DNA of 33,020 nt, taken from assembly GCA_937910685.1 (NCBI GenBank), contig CALEMP010000117.1:1-33020 (forward strand), read 5' to 3'. This document shows positions 16,844-25,319 of the stretch, piece by piece. The stretch's first letter is position 1. Each line of letters starts with the position of its first letter. The DNA is from an uncultured bacterium (GTDB taxonomy: Bacteria > Planctomycetota > UBA1135 > GCA-002686595). The translations under genes were made by a program, and so were the position numbers. Under the pieces are notes generated by a model. That model saw only the letters and a list, made by a program, of their open reading frames with translations, ran no database searches and was not told where the DNA came from.

Positions 16844-18352
16844 ATGTTCGACAAGGGTGATCAAGTGGTGCACCCCACCCGAGGGGTGGGAGTGGTGCAA
16901 AAGCGGCTCGTACGTGGCGTCGTACGTGTGCTTTTTGATGATGAACCGGGCCTGCCCCGGACCCTGCACGGGTCCGGATTGGGCCTTGTGGGCGGTCCGC
17001 CCCCGGGAACGGAGCAGGCAAGCGCTGAGGACGAGTCGATGAACGACTACTTGTCCGGGGATTCACCCAGCGATCTCTATCCCCAGGCGGTTGCGGTGGT
17101 TCAAGAGCCCAAGCCTAAACCTCCCAAGCCCCGCGCGCCGCTTCCCGAGGTTTCCGCTGAAGCCGCCGCGTTGCACCGAGAACACGCGCGTGTGCTGCAC
17201 GCCGCGGATGCTTGGCAAACGATTGAGGCCCTGCGACTAGGGGTGGTTCCGTCCCGAGGAGTACAGGCTTATACGGTCGCGCGCGACGAGGAGCTCGCCA
17301 ACCTTGGGGGCCTCTTGAAGGAAGCCAAGGGCTGCCGCGTTTTGTGGGGAGAATACGGCGCCGGTAAAACTCACCTGTTGGAGGCCGCCGAGCAATTGGC
17401 CCTCGAACAGGGCATGGCCACGGCACGCATCACTCTCGATCCGCGAGAGAACGCACTGCACCATCCCCTGCGTCTTTATCGAAAGATCGCTGACTCGATC
17501 CGCACCGTGGATCAAGTGGCCCTGGGCTTTGAGGGTGTACTCGAGAAGCTCGTGGACAGTCCGGACCACAATACACCTGGAGGATCCAAAAGTAGCCGTT
17601 TCTTGACGCCCTACCTTTGGGCCATGCGGCACGGTGACCATGAGGCCATCGGCTGGTTGCGGGACTATGTGCGCGGGGACAATGTGGATGCCCAGGCCGT
17701 GAACGCGGTGTTGACGAAGCTGGGCTGGACCGGTCAGCGCGTGCTGCACATGTCCGACTACCGGACCTACGGTCGCATGTACGTTCACCTGGTGGGGACT
17801 CTCGCCACTTGGTGTCGGGACGCGGGTTCCAAGGGCCTCGTGTTGTTGTTTGATGAGGTCGAGCGCGTGGATGCACTGCGTCCCGCAGACCGCACCTACG
17901 CCTTCGAGGTTCTCAAGCATTACGCCGCGGTCACCATGGAAGAAAAGGACCTAGCCTTTGACCCCGAAACCCTCTACAAGGGCGGCCAACAGGTCCATCG
18001 CGAGATCTCCTTGCGTTTCCGTGAGGACCAACCCCTGACCTCGATCTTTGCCCTTACCCCCCTGCCCGAGGTGGAAGAACAATTCGCTGGCGTCACCGAA
18101 AGCGGCGCCACAGATTTGCGCTTGCGGCCCTTTGCGCCGGATCTCTTGGGTGAATTGCTCGACCGCATCGCGGCCCTCTACGAGCACGCATACGAGGGGT
18201 ACAAGGTAGAGCACAAGGTGCGTGAGCATGCTTGCCATGAAATCGCCGAGGCCCAGGATGAAGGCCATGACAGTTTCCGCGACGCGGTTCGTGCAGCAGT
18301 GGCCCTGTTTGACCGGGACCGTCTGATCACCATTGGGCGCTGGAATCCATGA
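16844..18352 (+). CDS. BREX-type P-loop ATPase (BrxD/DUF2791) with N-terminal CarD/Tudor-like domain
   Basis: A 502-residue ATPase with an added N-terminal module. Residues 1-50 (MFDKGDQVVHPTRGVGVVQK…VRVLFDDE) look like the small barrel of CarD/TRCF or UvrD-Tudor domains, which bind RNA polymerase or nucleic-acid partners. A Pro/Lys-rich linker follows (50-105). The core begins with AWQTIEALRLGVVPSRGVQAYTVARDEEL (123-151), the signature of BrxD-like proteins. Walker A is GEYGAGKT (169-176), then ATARITLDPRENALHHPLRLYRKI. Walker B is GLVLLFDEVERVDALR (331-346). The C-terminal helical part carries LRLRPF…LLDRIAALYEHAY. It differs strongly from the preceding ATPase, so the two may form a hetero-oligomer. 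Its stop overlaps the helicase start (ATGA at 18349-18352). Confidence 0.84.
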   Translation: MFDKGDQVVHPTRGVGVVQKRLVRGVVRVLFDDEPGLPRTLHGSGLGLVGGPPPGTEQASAEDESMNDYLSGDSPSDLYPQAVAVVQEPKPKPPKPRAPLPEVSAEAAALHREHARVLHAADAWQTIEALRLGVVPSRGVQAYTVARDEELANLGGLLKEAKGCRVLWGEYGAGKTHLLEAAEQLALEQGMATARITLDPRENALHHPLRLYRKIADSIRTVDQVALGFEGVLEKLVDSPDHNTPGGSKSSRFLTPYLWAMRHGDHEAIGWLRDYVRGDNVDAQAVNAVLTKLGWTGQRVLHMSDYRTYGRMYVHLVGTLATWCRDAGSKGLVLLFDEVERVDALRPADRTYAFEVLKHYAAVTMEEKDLAFDPETLYKGGQQVHREISLRFREDQPLTSIFALTPLPEVEEQFAGVTESGATDLRLRPFAPDLLGELLDRIAALYEHAYEGYKVEHKVREHACHEIAEAQDEGHDSFRDAVRAAVALFDRDRLITIGRWNP

Positions 18353-20370
18353 TTGTTGATCGGGCGCTCTTGCCCCACACCCTCGGTAATTGGTTCGGGC
18401 GGTTCAACACCCTGACCGATGTACAAATGGAAGCGATCCCCGTCATTATGACGGGACGAGATGCGCTGATTTGTTCCGCCACCGCAAGTGGTAAAACCGA
18501 GGCCTATGGTGCGCCCGCGGTGGAGCTGGTCCTACGCGAAGGGGGCGAAGGAACCATTGTCTTGATCATCGCCCCGACGCGCGCCTTGACGAATGACCTC
18601 AAGCGCCGACTGGAAGGTCCCATGGGACTCAGCCATGTGACCTTTGGGCGTTATACCGGCGAGCACAAGGAAAAGTTCGGCGGCAAGTTGCCTCAAATCG
18701 TGGTTGCCACCCCCGAAGCAGTGGACTCCCTCATCGCTCGGCGCCCGGCCATGCTCAAGGCTATTCGCCTGGTGGTGCTGGACGAGATCCACGTGCTGGA
18801 CAGCACACCACGTGGGGACCAGTTGCGGATTCTATTGCACAGGCTCGAAAACCTCTGCGAACAGCGGCCGCAGCGAGTGGCGGTCAGTGCCACGGTGGAC
18901 CGGCCCGACAAGTTGGCCTTGCGATACTTGCACGACCCCAGCGTTGTGGTTGTTCCGGGCTTGCGCAAGATCAAGGGCCGCGTGTTTCATGGCCGAGGAA
19001 CCGAGTCCATGGGCGCCCACCTTGACGACCTTGCTGGGCACCAACTGAAAAAGGTGCTCGTGTTTTGTCGCAGTCGAAACCAAGTGGAAAACCTATCGAG
19101 CAAGTTGCGCAACGAGACTCGCTTTGGTGACGCGGTTTTTGCCCACCACGGGTCCATGGCCAAGAACCAGCGAGAGCGGACCGAACGCCTGTTCTTGCAG
19201 GCTCCGGCTGCCGTAGCCTTTGCCACCATGACTCTTGAAATGGGCATTGATATTGGAACGGTGGACTACATCATGCTGGCGGATGTGCCCGCTGATGTGT
19301 CGAGTCTATTGCAGAGGATCGGGCGCGGCGGCCGCCGGGGTGACAGCACTCGCTGCGGTTATGTGACCGAGGACCCCACCGAGACACACCTCTTCCAAAT
19401 CATGTTTCGCTTGGGCAAGGCGGGCATCTTATGCGGCGCGCCCTATGGCTTTAGGCCCTCGGTCCTGGTGCAACAGATCCTCGTGATGGCCTGTAGTCAA
19501 GCCTATATCACCTTGGACGATATTCGAACCATTGTGCCAAAGGACATTCAGCAAGAACTGGGTGCCGGGGCTTGCAAGGCTCTGGTCGAGAACATGGTGG
19601 AGACCGATTTGCTTGAACGGTCCGGTACGGAACGCTTTGTTGTCAGCGAAGAAATGGAGACCCGTTACAACCGGGGCAGTCTTCACGGGAACATTGCGGA
19701 TGGTCCTAGCGTGTCCGTGGTCGACCGCATGACCGGTGACGTCATTGGAAAGGTCCAATCGGCAGATACCAATCAGATCGAGGTTGCTGGTATGCACCGC
19801 CGCATCGTCAAGGGCGGCGACGGCCGCATTTTGACCGACGCAACCGGCGGCGGTGGAGGGCCTGCTCGCTTTCGATCCTCAAGCTCACCGAGCACTTCGT
19901 TCCTCTTAGGAAGAGCCGTGGTTAGTGGCTTGATGGGCGCAGGCGACGGCGCGGGCCTTGGGCCAGATCAGCCGGGCGGTCAGTTTATCTATGCCGTGGA
20001 CAAGGGGCACCACACCGTCTTGTTGCACGGTTTGGGTACCGTTGGTTCGCTGTTTTTTGCCCATCAGGTCGGCAAGCACGCGCGGGTCGTGGAAAGCAAC
20101 GCCTACAGTACGACCATCACCGGCGGACTCGCGGAATTGCCCAGGCCCGAGAGCGGTCAGGTGGCTGGGTTTGTCAGTGAACGCATCGGCGATCTGGCCA
20201 AACTCGCCAGCATGGGCCCCTGGGCGAAGGGCGTGCCCTCGTCCATGCGCGAAGCTGCAGTGCGCAGGATTTGCGGCGCGGATCAAGTGGCTGCTTTTCT
20301 GCAGTACGCTCAACTGAAAGAGGTCATGTCCGTCTCACCGGAGATCATGGACGTGATCGGCGGCTTTTAG
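18349..20370 (+). CDS. Lhr/BrxHI-like superfamily II DEIH-box helicase
   Basis: A 673-residue SF2 helicase with every core motif: LTDVQMEAIP (Q-like region, 22-31), SATASGKTEA (motif I, 43-52), APTRALTNDL (Ia, 75-84), VATPEAV (Ib), DEIH (II, 145-148), SAT (III, 180-182), VLVFCRSRNQVE (IV), AFATMTLEMGIDIG (V) and QRIGRGGRRG (VI, 322-331). After the core, a segment near 455-500 (VSVVDRMTGDVIGKVQ…IEVAGMHRRIVKGG) resembles the strand-rich domain that follows the core in Lhr-type and BREX-associated helicases. A Gly/Ser-rich linker (about 505-525) leads to a C-terminal part with LLHGLGTVGSLFFA. It presumably unwinds or translocates on DNA or RNA together with the two upstream ATPases. It ends in a 4-bp convergent overlap with hemL, so the cassette stops exactly here. 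Confidence 0.9.
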   Translation: MIVDRALLPHTLGNWFGRFNTLTDVQMEAIPVIMTGRDALICSATASGKTEAYGAPAVELVLREGGEGTIVLIIAPTRALTNDLKRRLEGPMGLSHVTFGRYTGEHKEKFGGKLPQIVVATPEAVDSLIARRPAMLKAIRLVVLDEIHVLDSTPRGDQLRILLHRLENLCEQRPQRVAVSATVDRPDKLALRYLHDPSVVVVPGLRKIKGRVFHGRGTESMGAHLDDLAGHQLKKVLVFCRSRNQVENLSSKLRNETRFGDAVFAHHGSMAKNQRERTERLFLQAPAAVAFATMTLEMGIDIGTVDYIMLADVPADVSSLLQRIGRGGRRGDSTRCGYVTEDPTETHLFQIMFRLGKAGILCGAPYGFRPSVLVQQILVMACSQAYITLDDIRTIVPKDIQQELGAGACKALVENMVETDLLERSGTERFVVSEEMETRYNRGSLHGNIADGPSVSVVDRMTGDVIGKVQSADTNQIEVAGMHRRIVKGGDGRILTDATGGGGGPARFRSSSSPSTSFLLGRAVVSGLMGAGDGAGLGPDQPGGQFIYAVDKGHHTVLLHGLGTVGSLFFAHQVGKHARVVESNAYSTTITGGLAELPRPESGQVAGFVSERIGDLAKLASMGPWAKGVPSSMREAAVRRICGADQVAAFLQYAQLKEVMSVSPEIMDVIGGF

Positions 20371-21641
20371 AGCGAGCGGTCCACTGCTTCCAGGATGCGC
20401 GTGATCGTTGCATCATCGTGCTCGGTGGAAAGGAACCAGGCCTCGTAGGGAGACGGGGGAAGCAGGATGCCGTGCTCGAGCATGGAACGGAAAAAACCGA
20501 TCCAGGAATCCCGGTCGGTCGCGCTGACTTCGTCCAGGTTGTGCACTGGCGCATCGGTCAGATAGAGGCACATCATGGACCCTTGCCGTTGCACTCGGGC
20601 GGGCCGGCCATGACGGGCAAAGGTTTTTTCGATACCTACCGCAAGTCGCTCGGCGGATTCTTCAAGGCCTTCGTAAACCCCAGGGCGTCCCAGGATTTCC
20701 AAGGTCTTTGTCCCCGCTGCAACCGCAAGAGGATTGCCGCTCAAGGTCCCGGCTTGATATACATCGCCCGCGGGCGAGATTTGGCTCATCAAATCCCTAC
20801 GACCGCCATAGGCACCGATGGGTAGACCGCCACCGATCACCTTGCCCATGCAAATGAGGTCCGGGGTGATCTTGCAGATCTCTTGGTACCCGCCAGCCGC
20901 TACACGAAAGCCGGTCATGACCTCGTCAAAGATCAACAGTGCACCGTGGGAGTCGCAAAGGTCGCGCAACCCTTGAAGGAAGCCCGGAACCGGGGGCACC
21001 AATCCCATGTTGCCCGCCACCGGTTCCACGATGATGGCGGCGATGTCGTCAGGGTGGGCCTTGAACAGGGAGCTTGTGTCCTCCAAGTCGTTGTATTCCG
21101 CCACCAAGGTCAACTCGGCCAGGCTCTTTGGTACACCCGGGGAATCCGGAGCGCCCAGGGTCAGTCCACCCGAGCCCGCGCGCACCAAAAACGAGTCACC
21201 GTGTCCGTGGTAGCAGCCGTTGAATTTGATGATGCGGTTGCGCCCCGTGGCGGCTCGGGCAAGGCGGGCGGCGGAAAGGGTGGCTTCCGTGCCACTGTTC
21301 ACTAGGCGCACCATTTCCACCGGGGCCACTCGCTCGCAGATCAATTCGGCGATGGCAAGTTCGCCTCGAGTTGGCGCGCCAAAGGTTGTGCCGCTTTCGA
21401 CCGCAGAGTGCAGGGCCTCTTTGACCTCTTCATTGCCATGGCCCAAGATCAGCGGGCCGTAGGACAAAACCATGTCCACATACTCGTTGCCGTCTTCGTC
21501 CCAGACCAGTGGACCTTGACCCTTCTTGAGATGGGGGGGCGTTCCACCCACGGACGAATAGGCGCGAACGGGGGAGTTCACCCCGCCAGGGATCAGAGAT
21601 TGAGCTCTTGAAAAAATCGCTTTGCTTTGGTCGAGACGCAT
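20367..21641 (-). CDS. hemL: Glutamate-1-semialdehyde 2,1-aminomutase
   Basis: PLP enzyme making 5-aminolevulinate from glutamate 1-semialdehyde, the second step of the C5 heme pathway. The 424-residue length is standard. Landmarks: LIPGGVNSPVRAY (17-28), NSGTEATLSAARLARA (115-130), NGCYHGHGDSFLVRAGSG (141-158), LLIFDEVMTGFR (235-246), and CMGKVIGGGLPIGAYGG with Lys267 as Schiff-base lysine. The start is set at ATG 21641; a TTG at 21659 would extend into hemD and is less likely. It is the last gene of the hem operon, 1 bp after the hemD stop. Its stop overlaps the helicase stop by 4 bp. Confidence 0.97.
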   Translation of the reverse strand: MRLDQSKAIFSRAQSLIPGGVNSPVRAYSSVGGTPPHLKKGQGPLVWDEDGNEYVDMVLSYGPLILGHGNEEVKEALHSAVESGTTFGAPTRGELAIAELICERVAPVEMVRLVNSGTEATLSAARLARAATGRNRIIKFNGCYHGHGDSFLVRAGSGGLTLGAPDSPGVPKSLAELTLVAEYNDLEDTSSLFKAHPDDIAAIIVEPVAGNMGLVPPVPGFLQGLRDLCDSHGALLIFDEVMTGFRVAAGGYQEICKITPDLICMGKVIGGGLPIGAYGGRRDLMSQISPAGDVYQAGTLSGNPLAVAAGTKTLEILGRPGVYEGLEESAERLAVGIEKTFARHGRPARVQRQGSMMCLYLTDAPVHNLDEVSATDRDSWIGFFRSMLEHGILLPPSPYEAWFLSTEHDDATITRILEAVDRSL

Positions 21642-21642
21642 A

Positions 21643-22347
21643 TCACTCGTTAGTGGCAAGGGCCTGAAGGGCCAGGGTCAGGGACGCCGGGGCAGGGGAC
21701 GCAAGGGGCAGGGCCAATGAAAAGTGTTCTTGGTGCTCTTGAAGAGCATCCAAGGTGGTCCAACCGATGGCAAGGGCTGCCGGGCGGAAGTCGTGATCCC
21801 CAGCGCACCATAGTTCTACTGCTTCGGGGGCCGCGAAGAAAACCACATCGGTGATCGGCGCGGTTGATGGGGGAGCAGGTTCGGTGCGATAGACAGTGCG
21901 CTCATCCACTTGGAACTCGGCCGTTCGTAGTTGTGCGCCAAAGTCCTGGGCCCGCTCTCCTCTCAGCCAAAGTACGCGCGCACCGGCACTCGCTTCTTCA
22001 ATGAGGGCCTTCGCTAGACTCGTTGCGTTCCCGCCGGTGGAAACCAAGGCCACCTCAAAACCACTTGTGGTCAGGGCTCGTGCGCTGCGTTCACCCACGG
22101 CTGCAAGGGGCGCCTTACACCACTCGGCGCCCTGTTCGCGGGCCTCGATCAAGGCTGGCACTGCACCCACCGAGGTGATTGCGATCCAATCGGGTAACGG
22201 TTCGGGTGGGTCCTCAAGCGCCAGGGGGGAGCGTTGGAGCAGGGGCTGGCTATGGCATTCCCAACCGGCAAGTTGCACCGCCTTTACCCAGTCTGCTGGG
22301 TCTTGAATTGGCCCCGTTAGGAGGAGGCTCCAGGGGCTAGTCCCCAC
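21643..22347 (-). CDS. hemD: Uroporphyrinogen-III synthase
   Basis: Cyclises hydroxymethylbilane to uroporphyrinogen III with inversion of ring D. HemD proteins are poorly conserved, so identity rests on position between hemC and hemL and on pattern: an N-terminal WSLLLTGPIQDPADWVKAVQLAGWECHSQPLLQ (typical opening strand-helix-strand), DWIAITSVGAVPALIEA (about 54-70, the usual 'vxxTSxxAV' segment), APLAAVGERSARALTTSGFEVALVS (typical 'xAVGxxTAxaL'), VLWLRGERAQD, VDERTVYRTEP, and VVFFAAPEAVELW. Start chosen at GTG 22347, which overlaps the hemC end by 11 bp and gives 234 residues; the frame upstream only shadows hemC. The hemL ATG follows 1 bp after the TGA. Confidence 0.88.
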   Translation of the reverse strand: MGTSPWSLLLTGPIQDPADWVKAVQLAGWECHSQPLLQRSPLALEDPPEPLPDWIAITSVGAVPALIEAREQGAEWCKAPLAAVGERSARALTTSGFEVALVSTGGNATSLAKALIEEASAGARVLWLRGERAQDFGAQLRTAEFQVDERTVYRTEPAPPSTAPITDVVFFAAPEAVELWCAGDHDFRPAALAIGWTTLDALQEHQEHFSLALPLASPAPASLTLALQALATNE

Positions 22348-23257
22348 GGGCCTCCGCCACCATCTCGGCCGCGCCCTGTTCAAGAAGTTCTTTGGCAAGG
22401 TCCCGGCCCACTTCCCAGGGGCGTTCGGCATTGCCGTCCATTTCGCCGGTGAGTTCTCGGGTTCCATCAAGAGAGAGAAGCTGCACTCGCAAATGAAGGC
22501 GACCAGCTTCATTGGTGCAGTACACGCCCAGGGGCGTGGTGCAGCCAGCATCAAGTGCGCGGACAAAGGTGCGTTCCGCTTCAGCTCGCAGGTCGCTGCC
22601 GTCGTTGACCAGGTTCTGGACGAGGGCTTTAGCTTCTGGATTGTCCGTGCGCGCCGTGAGTCCCACGATGCCCTGTCCCGCAGCGGGAAGGAACTTATCG
22701 GTGCCGAAAACCTCGCTGATGCGCTGCCCTAAGCCAAGGCGCATCAGTCCCGCGCGGGCCATCAAGAGTCCATCCGCATGGCCTTCTTCCAGTTGCCTCA
22801 GTCGCGTTTGAACATTGCCGCGAATTTCCACAACGACTAGGTCCGGTCGCAAGCGCAACAGCTGGGCTTTGCGCCGTTGGCTGCTGGTGGCGACCTTCGA
22901 TCCGGCGGGCAACTCGTCCAGCATGCGGCCGTCGACGGTGACCAGAACATCTTCGGTGGGGCCGCTGGGTAACACTCCCGCAAGGCACAGGCCGTCTTCG
23001 ATTTTGGTGGTCAGATCCTTCAGGCTGTGGACGCCCAGATGAGCACGGTTCTCAAGCAAAGCACTGTCCACCTCTGCGGTGAAAATACCAACTCGGCCAA
23101 AACGGGAGAGGGCGGTGGTCAGGTCCTTGTCGCCGCTTGAAGTCACGGGCAGCAGGCTCACATCCACATCGCGGTGTTTGTCCTCGATCAGGCGTTGGGC
23201 TTCTTGGGCCTGCCACAGCGCAAGAGGGCTCTGACGGGTAGAGAGGATGAGTTTCAC
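22337..23257 (-). CDS. hemC: Porphobilinogen deaminase (hydroxymethylbilane synthase)
   Basis: Joins four porphobilinogens into hydroxymethylbilane in the cytoplasm. The 306 residues match the family. STRQSPLALWQA (6-17) is the characteristic N-terminus. GVHSLKDL (75-82) carries catalytic Asp81, PTEDVLV follows, and the cofactor-attachment Cys239 lies in ALDAGCTTPLGVY. KFLPAAGQGIVGL (188-200) is another signature. Its ATG overlaps the hemA stop by 4 bp (23254-23257), so it is coupled to hemA upstream. hemB (porphobilinogen synthase), which should supply its substrate, is not in the operon. Confidence 0.98.
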   Translation of the reverse strand: MKLILSTRQSPLALWQAQEAQRLIEDKHRDVDVSLLPVTSSGDKDLTTALSRFGRVGIFTAEVDSALLENRAHLGVHSLKDLTTKIEDGLCLAGVLPSGPTEDVLVTVDGRMLDELPAGSKVATSSQRRKAQLLRLRPDLVVVEIRGNVQTRLRQLEEGHADGLLMARAGLMRLGLGQRISEVFGTDKFLPAAGQGIVGLTARTDNPEAKALVQNLVNDGSDLRAEAERTFVRALDAGCTTPLGVYCTNEAGRLHLRVQLLSLDGTRELTGEMDGNAERPWEVGRDLAKELLEQGAAEMVAEARGD

Positions 23258-24495
23258 AGGCTTCTAAGATAGCGTTGATACATACGGTCGAGAGCTTCTT
23301 CTGAGCGTGCGGCTCGGGCCCCTTCCTTGAGTTGTCCAAGAGCCGCATCCAGCAGGCGCCGGCTCAATTCATGGGCGATCTCTAATTCTCGGGGACTTGC
23401 AGACCCGGAGGTGACTTGATCGAGGACTTCTTCACGAGCGATTTCAAAACGCCGATGGAGTTCAGCGATGGCAGGCCGAAAGCTGGCGTAGGTGCGCAGG
23501 GAGAGAAACTTGTGAACCTCGCCGACCAACAACTCGTCGGCTTTGGCGATGGAGGCGCCTCGCTGTTCGTGGTTGGTGGCAATCACCGGTGCAAGGTCGT
23601 CCAGGTTGATCAGAAAAACCCCATTGAGGTCGCGCACGTCTTCATGAACCGCTCGAGGCACGGAGAGGTCAATCACAAGGGTTGGCTGGTCCCGGCGACC
23701 AAGGGCCCGTCGGTCGAAATGATCCGGCGTGATCAAGCCAGGGGCTCCATCCACGCAGGTGGCGATTAGGTCAGCACCCTTCATTGCCGCGGCAAGGTTG
23801 TCCAGTGAATGGGCACGGCCGCCCGTTTCCCGGGCTGCTTCTTCGGCGGATTCCAAAGTACGGTTGACGAAGTCAATCTTGCTTGCGCCCTGGGCCAAAA
23901 GGTGCTGGCCTAGGAGCCTGCCGGTTTCTCCCGCGCCCACGATCACAACCCGGCGACCGTCCAATTGACCGAATACGCGCTCGGAGGTAGTTACGGCTAC
24001 CCGCGCGATGCTCAAGGTGCCTTCGCCCAAGCCGGTTTCGGTGTGCACCCGTTTGCCCGCGGAAAGGGCCTGTTGTATGAGCGGTTCTAAAACCCCTCCC
24101 ATGCTGCCAGCTGCTCGTGCGACTTCGCCGGCCCTCTTCAGTTGTCCGAGGATTTCCGTTTCTCCCAGAACTTGGCTGTCAAGGCCAGCTGCAGTGCGGT
24201 ACAGGTGAATTATCGCGCGGACGCCGTGGTGCTCGTAGGTCTTGTCGGGATCTAGGTTGCGGAAGAACTTAAAACGTAGCAACTCGCCGGCATCGCACTC
24301 GTGGGAGCAATGGATCAGGATCTCCGTGCGATTGCACGTGGAAAGCAACAGGGCTTCTTCAACCCCTTCTTGCTCGAGCAACTCTTGCAGCAAGCGCGGC
24401 GTGTCCTCGGGCTGCACCGCATATTGCTCGCGAATGGCTACTTCCGCCGAGCGGTGGGACAAGCCTAGCAGCACGATCTCTTCGAGATGATCCAT
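23254..24495 (-). CDS. hemA: Glutamyl-tRNA reductase
   Basis: NADPH-dependent reduction of glutamyl-tRNA(Glu) to glutamate 1-semialdehyde, the committed step of C5 tetrapyrrole synthesis. The 413 residues show the expected LLGLSHRSAEVAIRE (9-23), LLSTCNRTEI (50-59) with catalytic Cys54, YRTAAGLDSQVLGETEILGQLKRA (about 98-121), the NADPH-binding VVIVGAGETGRLLGQHL, and a C-terminal helical dimerisation domain. The start ATG 24495 overlaps the TGA of the upstream ccsA-like gene (TGATG), a coupling arrangement like the hemA-hemX order of Bacillus, though reversed. No long leader is available for separate regulation, so control is probably at the hemE promoter plus protein-level feedback. Confidence 0.98.
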   Translation of the reverse strand: MDHLEEIVLLGLSHRSAEVAIREQYAVQPEDTPRLLQELLEQEGVEEALLLSTCNRTEILIHCSHECDAGELLRFKFFRNLDPDKTYEHHGVRAIIHLYRTAAGLDSQVLGETEILGQLKRAGEVARAAGSMGGVLEPLIQQALSAGKRVHTETGLGEGTLSIARVAVTTSERVFGQLDGRRVVIVGAGETGRLLGQHLLAQGASKIDFVNRTLESAEEAARETGGRAHSLDNLAAAMKGADLIATCVDGAPGLITPDHFDRRALGRRDQPTLVIDLSVPRAVHEDVRDLNGVFLINLDDLAPVIATNHEQRGASIAKADELLVGEVHKFLSLRTYASFRPAIAELHRRFEIAREEVLDQVTSGSASPRELEIAHELSRRLLDAALGQLKEGARAARSEEALDRMYQRYLRSL

Positions 24496-25319
24496 CAGGA
24501 AGCGTGGAAGGAAATGTTAGTGGCCATGAGGGCCAGGGATGTGAGCAATGCCAAGAGGCCACCAATGGCCATGGTGGAGGCCCGGCGGGCATTCAGTCCG
24601 GGGATGCGCCGTGAGAAGGCGATCACTCCGAAGTGCAACCATAGGGCGGTAACCAAGATCACCTGCGGGTCCCCGTACTTGAATTCGTGTTCGGGTCGCG
24701 CGTGCCCCAGGCCGATCCCCACGTTGAGCCCCAGGGTCAAGCAAACAAACCCTGCAGTGGCAGTCCGGCGCACCATGACCGAAAGGGACTCCAGGGAGGG
24801 CAAATTACGAAACAGCGTGCCAAACACCCGGCGTCTCATTTGCCCGTATTGCACGAGGTGCAGCCAACCGTAAAGGCCCGAGAGAATCAATGCAGCCGAG
24901 GCCAGCACCATCATCAGAATGTGCAGAATCGCCACCGCATCCAGGGGGCTTGCGTTCCCGGTTGCCACCATGGGACCAAAGCTAGAGGCAACTAACTGCA
25001 GACAGCCAACCGTGCCGAGTACCAGTGTTCCCACCGAGGGTTGGGGTATCCGCAGGGTCAAAACGCGGAAGAGCAGGGCGGTGGTCAAGGCCACTGCGGA
25101 CACGGTCAGGGCTATACCTTGGACCGGGAATTCGCCGCTCTCCCGGTTGTGGATCAAGAAGAGCCAAACGTGCAAAGCCATGGCGATAATCACCACGCTG
25201 CGTTGAGCGCGGGCGGCCCACGTCGGTTGACGGTCCTCGGCGTAGGCCATGCCATAGAGGGATGACGCCGAGAAATAGAGGAGCGGCAAAATGACCGTCA
25301 GTAGCTGGATGGAGTTCAC
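24495..25319 (-). CDS. CcsA/HemX-like cytochrome c assembly membrane protein
   Basis: A polytopic membrane protein, 274 residues from GTG 25319, with about eight hydrophobic segments and little else. The layout resembles the short HemX/CcsA group found beside hemA: VILPLLYFSASSLYGMAYA at the start, LDAVAILHILMMVLASAALILSGLYGWLHLVQ (a central segment with candidate heme-ligand His residues), and YGDPQVILVTALWLHFGV followed by a basic loop and a last TM. This end matches the 'DPKEVWxLxTW' pattern of the family. The tryptophan-rich WWD motif of full-length CcsA is not evident. Role: heme handling for cytochrome c assembly, or modulation of HemA level as proposed for HemX. The GTG overlaps the PPO stop (GTGA), supporting this start over longer upstream options. 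Confidence 0.82.
   Translation of the reverse strand: MNSIQLLTVILPLLYFSASSLYGMAYAEDRQPTWAARAQRSVVIIAMALHVWLFLIHNRESGEFPVQGIALTVSAVALTTALLFRVLTLRIPQPSVGTLVLGTVGCLQLVASSFGPMVATGNASPLDAVAILHILMMVLASAALILSGLYGWLHLVQYGQMRRRVFGTLFRNLPSLESLSVMVRRTATAGFVCLTLGLNVGIGLGHARPEHEFKYGDPQVILVTALWLHFGVIAFSRRIPGLNARRASTMAIGGLLALLTSLALMATNISFHAS

Noticed and set aside
14659..20370. Complete BREX system
   Set aside because: Only BrxD-type ATPases and a BrxHI-like helicase are present; no PglX, PglZ, BrxL, BrxA or BrxB in the cassette or flanks.
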